Assembly: GCA_023433965.1 (NCBI GenBank)
Contig: JAEYTQ010000038.1
Location: forward strand, 1 to 6,319
From: Pseudomonadota bacterium
GTDB taxonomy: Bacteria > Pseudomonadota > Alphaproteobacteria > Rhizobiales > Xanthobacteraceae
DNA: 6,319 bases
Reading direction: 5' to 3'
A model generated the notes under the pieces. The model did not search any database. It was not told the DNA's origin and saw only the letters and a program-made list of their open reading frames with translations. Shown piece by piece: positions 1 to 6,319 of the stretch (position 1 is its first letter; every line of letters begins with the position of its first letter). Both the position numbers and the translations under genes were made by a program.

Positions 1-2
1 TG

Positions 3-389
3 CGGGATCAGCGGAATGTCCGCGGGCGGCATCGGATAGTCGCGCAGCTTGTTGGCGCGGACCCAGGCAAGGTTCTGGCCCTCCCGCGGGGCTACCATCC
101 CTTCCCAGCGCCGGCAAATATAGAGCGGCATCAGAAGGTGGAAGGTCTCGTAGCCGTAGCTGGCGAAGGTCAGCGGCGCCAGGCACGGCTCGGCGACGGT
201 GATGCCGAGCTCCTCATGGAGTTCGCGGATCAGGCTCTGCTCCGGCCGTTCGCCGGGTTCCAGCTTGCCGCCGGGAAATTCCCAGAGGCCCGCCAGCGCC
301 TTGCCCTCGGGGCGCTGCGCGATCAGGACGCGCTTGTCGGCGTCGACCAGCGCGCAAGCCACCACCACTGTCAGTCTGAGATCGGCCAT
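3..389 (-). CDS. mutT: MutT, 8-oxo-dGTP diphosphatase (Nudix hydrolase), 3' end cut off by the window
   Basis: A cytoplasmic Nudix hydrolase expected to convert oxidised dGTP (8-oxo-dGTP) to the monophosphate, keeping it out of DNA and so preventing A:T to C:G transversions. I translated the minus strand from the ATG at 389-387, which begins MADLRLTVVVACALVD. A perfect Nudix box spans residues 41-63 (DNA 201-269): G41, E47, R55-E56, E59-E60 and G62-I63, with E56, E59 and E60 as metal ligands. WEFPGGK just before it is typical of MutT rather than of general Nudix proteins. 129 codons are visible against a usual 130-140, so only a few C-terminal residues lie outside. There is no in-frame start further upstream and no good Shine-Dalgarno sequence. 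It is divergent from the TadG-like gene. Family assignment is firm; substrate is inferred from similarity to MutT. Confidence 0.93.
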   Translation of the reverse strand, partial: MADLRLTVVVACALVDADKRVLIAQRPEGKALAGLWEFPGGKLEPGERPEQSLIRELHEELGITVAEPCLAPLTFASYGYETFHLLMPLYICRRWEGMVAPREGQNLAWVRANKLRDYPMPPADIPLIP

Positions 390-527
390 GCCTGATATGT
401 CGCCCGCTGAAGATCGACCGCAACCGTTCGTTAACCCCGTTGCGTCCGCGTTTCCGAGGTTCCCATAAGTCATATTTAATCGACGGTTCCTAGAGTGGAA
501 CGCTCAAAACCACTCGGGGCCCGAGGC
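390..527. promoter_or_regulatory. Divergent control region between mutT and the TadG-like gene
   Basis: This stretch must hold the start signals for both divergent genes. For mutT, a minus-strand GACATATC (401-394) resembles an alphaproteobacterial -10 box, with a weak TTGCGG (423-418) upstream. It ends only four bases before the ATG, so the mRNA could be leaderless. For the TadG-like gene, an AT-rich patch at 465-481 in otherwise GC-rich DNA is the best candidate for the -10 area, but I see no convincing -35. Two overlapping inverted repeats follow: GAGTGG/CCACTC (493-498 and 510-515) and CTCGGG/CCCGAG (513-518 and 520-525). Both are read directly from the sequence; promoter roles are inference. 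Confidence 0.4.
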
Positions 528-1853
528 ATGCGCGCTGCGTTTTCCACCATCATTCGCCAGTTCGCCTACGACAAGGGCGGCAACATCGCGGTGATTTTCG
601 CGCTTTCCTGCGTTCCCTTGATCAGCGCGGTCGGCTGCGCGATCGACTATTCGCGCGCGACACAGACCCGGTCCAAGCTTCAGGCCGCGGCCGATGCCGC
701 CAGTGTCGGCTCCATCGCAAAGGCCTCGCCGGCTTTCAAGGCCGCCGGCACCATGACCGGGGACGGCACGATTTCCGTCGGCGTCACCGATGCCCAGAAC
801 ATCTTCAATGCCAACCGCGCCAATCTGACCGGCTATTCGCTCACCGGCCTCACGTCGACCGTGGTCAAGTCCGGCTCGACCGTCACCTCGACCGTCACGT
901 TCAACGCCCAGATCAACACCATGTTTCTCGGCCTGATCGGCAAGTCCGCCCTGACCATGAACGGCACGTCGAAGGCGACGGCCAGCATGCCGCTCTATAT
1001 CGACTTCCATCTGCTGCTGGACAACTCCCCGTCGATGGGCGTCGGGGCGACCCCGACCGACGTGGACAAGATGGTCAAGAACACATCGGACAAGTGCGCT
1101 TTCGCCTGCCACGATCTGAAGGACAAGAACAACTATTACGACCTTGCCAAGAAGCTTGGCGTGACCACCCGGATCGACGTGCTTCGCACCGCCACGCAGT
1201 CGCTGATGGACACGGCGAGCGCCACCCAGACCTATTCGAACCAGTTCAGGATGGCGATCTATGATTTCGGCGGCTCCGCGAGCACGCTTGGCCTGCGCAG
1301 TCTGTTTTCGCTGTCGGCCTCGCTCTCCAGCGCCAAGACGGCGGCCGGCAACATCGACCTGATGACGGTGAACGGCCAGAATGAGAACAACGATCAGGAC
1401 ACCCCATTCACCGCGGTGTTTCCTGCGATCGACAAGCAGATCAGTTCGCCCGGCCCGGGCACGTCGGCGAGCCCTCTCAAATATCTGTTCTTCGTGTCCG
1501 ACGGTGTCGCCGACGAAAACAACACCGGATGCCTGAAGCCGCGCTCGGGCACCACGCGTTGCCAGTCCCCGATCAATCCGGCGCTCTGCAAGTCGATGAA
1601 GGATCGGGGCGTCAAGATCGCGGTGCTGTACACGACCTATCTCGCACTGCCGACCAACGACTGGTACATGAAGTGGATCGCCCCGTTCAACGCCGGCCCC
1701 TACGGTCCGTCGCCGAACAGCCAGATTGCCCAGAACATGGAGAGCTGCGCTTCGCCCGGGCTGTATTTCGAGGTCAGCCCGACCCAGGGCATCGCGGATG
1801 CCATGAACGCGCTGTTCAAGAAGGCGGTCGCGGACGCGCGGCTCGCGAGTTGA
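528..1853 (+). CDS. TadG-like membrane-anchored protein with a von Willebrand factor A domain
   Basis: A Tad/Flp-pilus-type TadG homologue, probably anchored in the inner membrane with its bulk in the periplasm. I prefer the ATG at 528 (441 aa); a GTG at 495 would add 11 residues but has no ribosome site, whereas 528 has GGGG at 516-519 upstream. Numbering from the GTG, residues 29-50 form the one membrane segment (GGNIAVIFALSCVPLISAVG), followed by DYSRA and a Leu-Gln-Ala-rich helix, the signature of the TadE/TadG N-terminal domain. A von Willebrand A domain starts near 168: the metal-site motif D176-N-S178-P-S180 is intact, T303 or T306 may supply the threonine, and S335-D336-G337 the second aspartate. 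Six cysteines follow the metal motif (201, 205, 346, 356, 365, 418). No tadABC, cpa or flp genes are nearby, so a pilus role is unproven; adhesion or surface assembly is possible. It is convergent with argJ. Confidence 0.85.
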   Translation: MRAAFSTIIRQFAYDKGGNIAVIFALSCVPLISAVGCAIDYSRATQTRSKLQAAADAASVGSIAKASPAFKAAGTMTGDGTISVGVTDAQNIFNANRANLTGYSLTGLTSTVVKSGSTVTSTVTFNAQINTMFLGLIGKSALTMNGTSKATASMPLYIDFHLLLDNSPSMGVGATPTDVDKMVKNTSDKCAFACHDLKDKNNYYDLAKKLGVTTRIDVLRTATQSLMDTASATQTYSNQFRMAIYDFGGSASTLGLRSLFSLSASLSSAKTAAGNIDLMTVNGQNENNDQDTPFTAVFPAIDKQISSPGPGTSASPLKYLFFVSDGVADENNTGCLKPRSGTTRCQSPINPALCKSMKDRGVKIAVLYTTYLALPTNDWYMKWIAPFNAGPYGPSPNSQIAQNMESCASPGLYFEVSPTQGIADAMNALFKKAVADARLAS

Positions 1854-1864
1854 TTGGTTTTGAC

Positions 1865-1902
1865 GTCATTACGGGTTCGCGCTTTGCGCGCCCCGGAATG
1901 AC
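1865..1902. repeat. REP-like intergenic palindrome, possible bidirectional terminator
   Basis: The 38-bp element folds into a long hairpin: GTCATT (1865-1870) pairs with AATGAC (1897-1902), CGGG (1872-1875) with CCCG (1892-1895), and CGCGC (1878-1882) with GCGCG (1886-1890) around a TTT loop. One mismatch (1871/1896) and a small asymmetric internal loop interrupt the stem, giving 15 paired bases. It fills most of the 60-bp gap between the stops of the TadG-like gene and argJ, which converge here. From memory, palindromes beginning GTCATTCCGGG and ending GGAATGAC are abundant between Bradyrhizobium genes. There is no strong T tract on either side, so a terminator role is inference, though the position suits one. 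Confidence 0.7.
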
Positions 1903-1913
1903 AAGTGCTATGC

Positions 1914-3155
1914 CTACGACCTGTAATCCCCGTTGATCGCGACATATTCCTTGGTGAGGTCGCAGGTCATGACGCGGTCGCGGCCCTTGCCGAGGCCGAG
2001 CGAGACCAAAATCGCGATCTCCGGCGCCTTCATCGCTTCCGAGACCTGCGCTTCGTCATAGTCCGGATCGCGCGCGCCGCGCTTGGCGACGCGGATGCCG
2101 TTGAACGAGATCGAGAGCTTGTCGCGGTCGGCGGGCTCGCCGGCCTTGCCGACCGCCATCACCACGCGGCCCCAATTGGCGTCTTCGCCCGCGATCGCGG
2201 TCTTCACCAGCGGCGAGTTGGCGATCGACATCGCAATTCTGCGCGCCGAGGCCTTGGTCTTGGCACCCTCCACGGTGATCTCCACCAGCTTGCGGGCGCC
2301 TTCGCCGTCGCGCGCCACCTGCTCGGCCAGATTGGCCAGCACCTGGTTGAAGGCTTTGACGAACGCTTTCAGGCGCGGATCGCTGGCGCGGCTGATCTTC
2401 GGCGCGCCGTGCTCGGCGGCCGCGCCGGTGGCGAACGCCAGCAGCGTGTCGGAGGTCGAGGTGTCGCCGTCGATCGTCACGGCGTTGAAGGTGTCCTCGA
2501 CGCCGCTCTTGAGCAGCGACTGCAAGGCCGCCGGTGTGATCGGCGCGTCGGTGAAGATGAAGGACAACATGGTCGCCATGTCGGGCGCGATCATGCCGGC
2601 GCCCTTGGCCATGCCGTTGATGGTGACCTTGGCCTTGCCGAGCCTGACCGTCGCGGTCGCGATCTTCGGGAAGGTGTCGGTGGTCATGATCGCCTTGGCT
2701 GCGGCGAGATAGTCGCCGGCTTCGGCGGTCTCGGCGAGGCGGCCGAGAACGCCGTCGAACTTGGTCGCGTCCAGCGGCTCGCCGATCACACCGGTCGAAG
2801 CCAGGAAGATCTCACCCTCGCTGCAGCCCACCGCCTTGGCCGCGATCTTCGCGGTCAGCGCGGTGGAGGCGCGGCCGGTCTTGCCGGTGAAGGCATTGGC
2901 ATTGCCGGAATTGACCACGAGCGCGCGTGCCTTGCCGCTCTTTAGCCTAGCGCGGCACCATTCCACCGGCGCGGACGGGCATTTCGACCGGGTGAAGACG
3001 CCGGCGACCGCCGTGCCCTTGTCCATCACCGCCAGCAGCACGTCGGTGCGGTTCTTGTAGCGGATGCCGGCTTCGGCCGTCGCAAGACGGACGCCCGCGA
3101 TCACGGGCATATCAGGGACGGTTTTCGGGGCGAGGGGAGAGACGGAGGAGGACAT
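1914..3155 (-). CDS. argJ: ArgJ, glutamate N-acetyltransferase / ornithine acetyltransferase
   Basis: Cytoplasmic arginine-synthesis enzyme that moves the acetyl group from N-acetylornithine to glutamate, recycling it; many ArgJ proteins also make N-acetylglutamate from acetyl-CoA, and the sequence alone does not settle which type this is. The start chosen is the ATG at 3155 (413 aa, [11 protein letters not shown]), with AAGG at 3167-3164 eight bases upstream. An in-frame ATG at 3209 would add 18 residues but lies inside a perfect hairpin and lacks a ribosome site. Conserved features in order: S120-T121-G122 (oxyanion hole), TTDTFPK at 158-164, K184-G-A-G-M-I-A-P and the self-cleavage site A194/T195 in MATML (DNA 2571-2573), where T195 becomes the N-terminal nucleophile of the beta chain, then GDTSTSD at 230-236 and the C-terminal NGDYRS. 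Length and all motifs are normal. It lies 99 bp downstream of the isomerase gene on the same strand. Confidence 0.97.
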   Translation of the reverse strand: MSSSVSPLAPKTVPDMPVIAGVRLATAEAGIRYKNRTDVLLAVMDKGTAVAGVFTRSKCPSAPVEWCRARLKSGKARALVVNSGNANAFTGKTGRASTALTAKIAAKAVGCSEGEIFLASTGVIGEPLDATKFDGVLGRLAETAEAGDYLAAAKAIMTTDTFPKIATATVRLGKAKVTINGMAKGAGMIAPDMATMLSFIFTDAPITPAALQSLLKSGVEDTFNAVTIDGDTSTSDTLLAFATGAAAEHGAPKISRASDPRLKAFVKAFNQVLANLAEQVARDGEGARKLVEITVEGAKTKASARRIAMSIANSPLVKTAIAGEDANWGRVVMAVGKAGEPADRDKLSISFNGIRVAKRGARDPDYDEAQVSEAMKAPEIAILVSLGLGKGRDRVMTCDLTKEYVAINGDYRS

Positions 3156-3186
3156 CGCGGGCGCCTTGGTGGGTCTGGACATGCAG

Positions 3187-3209
3187 ATGGCCGGGGAATC
3201 CCCGGCCAT
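3187..3209 (-). terminator. Perfect 10-bp hairpin between the isomerase gene and argJ
   Basis: ATGGCCGGGG (3187-3196) and CCCCGGCCAT (3200-3209) are exact inverted repeats separated by three bases. On the minus strand the hairpin sits 45 bases after the isomerase stop codon and 31 bases before the argJ start. The stem is very stable (8 G:C pairs of 10), but no T run follows it in the direction of transcription, so it is not a textbook Rho-independent terminator. It could reduce read-through into argJ or protect the 3' end of the isomerase mRNA. The structure is certain; the role is inferred. Confidence 0.45.
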
Positions 3210-3254
3210 TGCGACGTTAAATACTATCGGCGTCCGCGAAGTGACAGCGAATTC

Positions 3255-4169
3255 TTATTTCTTCGCCGGCGGGGCCATCTTGCTATCGGACGGCTTGGCC
3301 GCGTCGGCCGGCTTGGCGTCCGCCGCCGGCTGGTTCAGCCGCTCGACCTTGGCCTCGGTGCGCAGCTTGGCGACATACTCGGCCTGGGCCTTGCGGGTCA
3401 CGTACTGCTCGATCTGGGCCTTGACCTGCTCGAAATCCGGCGCCTTGCGGTTGCGCTTCTCCTCGACCTTGATGACGTGCCAGCCGAACTGCGACTTCAC
3501 GGGGTCGGAGATCTTGCCGGGCTCCAGCGAGAAGGCGACCGCCGAGAATTCCGGCACCATCTGCTCCTTCGTGAAGAAGCCGAGGTCGCCGCCATCGGCC
3601 GAGCCGGGATCCTTGGACTTCTTCTTGGCGAGCTCGGCGAAATCGGCGCCCTTGTCGAGCTCGGCCTTCACCGCCTTGGCTTCGTCCTCGGTCTCGACCA
3701 GGATGTGGCGGGCGCGCACCTCCTGCTCGCCGGTGATCTGCTTGGCGGCCTCCTCATAGACCTTCTGCATGGCGTCCGGCGTGGTCGCGGCCTTGCCCTC
3801 GCTCGCGAGCAGGCTGTCCATCAGAAGCCGGTTGCGGGCGAATGCGAGGCGCTTCTTGAACTCCTCGCTGTCGGCGATCTTCTTGTCTTCGGCAGCCTTG
3901 CTGACGATTTTCATGTCGATCAGGAAGGACAGGACGTTCTCGTCCTTGGTCGCCGGGTCCATCTGGGCGAGGCTCGGCCCGAGTTCCTCCTCGGCCATGG
4001 TGACGTCGCTCTTCTTGATTTCCGCACCATTGACCTTCGCCAGCACCGGATCGTCGGCGGCCCGGAGCGGGCCCGCGAACGCCAGGGACAGCGCCAGAGC
4101 GAGGCTCCCAGCCAGGGCGGACGCATGGCGGAAGCGCTGGCCGGTGGTTACCGGGAACGAGGTGGTCAT
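3255..4169 (-). CDS. Secreted parvulin-type peptidyl-prolyl cis-trans isomerase (PpiC/SurA/PrsA-like)
   Basis: A periplasmic folding helper expected to catalyse cis-trans isomerisation of Xaa-Pro bonds in exported proteins. The ATG at 4169 gives 304 aa and has a strong ribosome site, AAGGA (4180-4176), six bases upstream. Residues 1-37 are a signal peptide: basic start (R12, R14, H15), hydrophobic core at about 18-33, and a likely cleavage after PLRA37. Residues 38-145 are a helical SurA_N-like chaperone segment (VLAKVNGAEI near its start). The parvulin domain covers about 149-238: RARHIL with H155, SKDPGSADGGDLGFF at 185-199, and FGWHVIKV with H231. A helical stretch follows, then a low-complexity Ala/Pro/Lys/Asp tail (281-304). 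There is no lipobox cysteine, so it is probably soluble rather than a PrsA-type lipoprotein. It is divergent from secA, whose machinery would export it. Exact family name is uncertain; activity class is well supported. Confidence 0.93.
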   Translation of the reverse strand: MTTSFPVTTGQRFRHASALAGSLALALSLAFAGPLRAADDPVLAKVNGAEIKKSDVTMAEEELGPSLAQMDPATKDENVLSFLIDMKIVSKAAEDKKIADSEEFKKRLAFARNRLLMDSLLASEGKAATTPDAMQKVYEEAAKQITGEQEVRARHILVETEDEAKAVKAELDKGADFAELAKKKSKDPGSADGGDLGFFTKEQMVPEFSAVAFSLEPGKISDPVKSQFGWHVIKVEEKRNRKAPDFEQVKAQIEQYVTRKAQAEYVAKLRTEAKVERLNQPAADAKPADAAKPSDSKMAPPAKK

Positions 4170-4234
4170 GGAAAATCCTTATGTTGAAGCAGGGGGCTGC
4201 TCGAAGCGGGGCGGACACTCGCCCAATTCAGGGG

Positions 4235-4261
4235 GGCTTGGCAACGCGAAAAGTCTGTCAA
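4235..4261 (-). promoter_or_regulatory. Possible promoter of the isomerase gene
   Basis: On the minus strand a perfect -35 box TTGACA (4261-4256) is followed, at the same spacing as the secA promoter, by GCCAAGCC (4242-4235). This is a poor match to the alphaproteobacterial -10 consensus GCTANAWC. The -35 is clear, the -10 is weak. Start of transcription would fall about 60 bases upstream of the ATG. Confidence 0.3.
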
Positions 4262-4291
4262 AATGATGAATTAGCCGCAATGCGGCCGCCG

Positions 4292-4318
4292 TTGACAAGG
4301 CCCTGACCGGGCCATATC
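4292..4318 (+). promoter_or_regulatory. secA: Probable secA promoter, housekeeping sigma type
   Basis: TTGACAA (4292-4298), 12 bases, then GCCATATC (4311-4318) fits the Caulobacter housekeeping consensus TTGACGS-N10-14-GCTANAWC with one mismatch in the -10 and a near-perfect -35. Transcription would begin near 4325, leaving a leader of about 200 bases before secA. The -10 lies inside an inverted repeat (4305-4329), which could be a repressor site or a start-site hairpin. Confidence 0.5.
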
Positions 4319-4329
4319 TCTGGCCGGTC
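4305..4329. repeat. Inverted repeat spanning the secA -10 region
   Basis: GACCGG-G-CCA (4305-4314) and TGGCCGGTC (4321-4329) are inverted repeats with nine paired bases and one bulged G, separated by TATCTC. The spacer overlaps the presumed -10 box, so a dimeric regulator bound here would block RNA polymerase. No known operator is recognised. Confidence 0.5.
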
Positions 4330-4523
4330 GCGACCATGGCGATGGCGTTTATTTTGCTGCGTTTTTGGCCGTTGAACCCAGACTAGCCCAATTCCCACCC
4401 ATATGGCGGACGACCCCCACAGTCCGGGGCCTGACGCCGCGAAGCGTCACGGTGAGTTGATGGGCAGGCGGGCGACAACTTCTTGGGCCCAACGCGGTTA
4501 AATCGCGAACACAGGAACTAGGC

Positions 4524-6319
<1,796 letters not shown>

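Larger units (their letters stand above)
4170..4523. promoter_or_regulatory. Divergent control region between the isomerase gene and secA, including the secA leader
   Basis: A 354-bp gap with no convincing protein gene. It holds back-to-back TTGACA boxes (minus 4261-4256, plus 4292-4297) with a small perfect inverted repeat GCCGCA-A-TGCGGC (4274-4286) between them, a second inverted repeat around the secA -10 box (4305-4329), a 10-bp palindrome GGTCGCGACC (4326-4335) and, in the secA leader, a hairpin with arms TGACGC (4432-4437) and GCGTCA (4444-4449). Two tiny open frames lie in the leader: 4336-4386 (16 codons, hydrophobic, MAMAFILLRFWPLNPD) and 4403-4501 (32 codons, ending TTSWAQRG 22 bases before secA). 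Neither has a clear ribosome site, so I do not call them genes. Confidence 0.6.

Noticed and set aside
504..1112. A 202-codon minus-strand open frame opposite the TadG-like gene
   Set aside because: It lies antisense to the membrane anchor and metal-site regions of a clear family member and shows no domain of its own.
1095..1112. Reading CAFACH as a cytochrome c haem-binding site
   Set aside because: The spacing is Cx3CH rather than CxxCH, there is no cytochrome fold or distal ligand visible, and the surrounding domain is von Willebrand A. It is kept only as a finding about cysteine chemistry.
1861..1868. TGACGTCA, a perfect 8-bp palindrome just after the TadG-like gene
   Set aside because: It overlaps the edge of the larger palindrome and lies downstream of two gene ends, so a regulatory role is unlikely and chance explains it.
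1905..2945. A 346-codon plus-strand open frame antisense to argJ
   Set aside because: It has the same Arg/Gly/His/Asp-rich shadow composition, and the opposite strand encodes full-length ArgJ with every family motif.
3156..3209. Longer argJ start at 3209
   Set aside because: The added 18 residues are not typical of ArgJ, the ATG forms part of a hairpin arm, and the start at 3155 has a ribosome site at good spacing.
3477..4187. A 236-codon plus-strand open frame opposite the isomerase gene
   Set aside because: It is Leu/Gly/Arg-rich with no recognisable domain and entirely covered by a well-supported gene on the other strand.

Overview
The window is high-GC DNA of a type typical of Bradyrhizobium and close relatives (Nitrobacteraceae, Hyphomicrobiales, Alphaproteobacteria). 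That placement rests on the protein sequences as I remember the families, on an intergenic palindrome of a kind common in Bradyrhizobium, and on two promoter-like sites close to the alphaproteobacterial housekeeping consensus. No database search was possible.

Layout. (1) 3-389, minus: mutT, a Nudix 8-oxo-dGTP pyrophosphatase missing only its last few codons at the left edge. (2) 390-527: divergent control region. (3) 528 (or 495)-1853, plus: a membrane-anchored TadG-like protein with a von Willebrand factor A domain, standing alone without other tad pilus genes. (4) 1865-1902: a long imperfect palindrome between convergent genes, likely a dispersed REP-like repeat that may also terminate both transcripts. 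(5) 1914-3155, minus: argJ, complete. (6) 3187-3209: a perfect 10-bp hairpin in the spacer upstream of argJ. (7) 3255-4169, minus: a secreted parvulin-type peptidyl-prolyl isomerase. (8) 4170-4523: a 354-bp divergent control region with back-to-back TTGACA boxes, several inverted repeats and a roughly 200-nt secA leader. (9) 4524-6319, plus: secA, running off the right edge after 598 codons.

How the genes fit together. SecA drives preproteins through SecYEG, and the divergent isomerase is itself a Sec-type secreted protein that would help exported proteins fold in the periplasm, so this pair has a common theme. ArgJ (arginine synthesis) and MutT (nucleotide-pool sanitation) are housekeeping enzymes on the same strand. 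The TadG-like gene lies between them on the opposite strand and looks like an insertion into a housekeeping block.

No clearly new multi-gene system is visible. The items most worth a second look are the secA/isomerase control region, including two very short reading frames in the secA leader, the lone TadG-like gene with its conspicuous cysteines, and the two intergenic palindromes.
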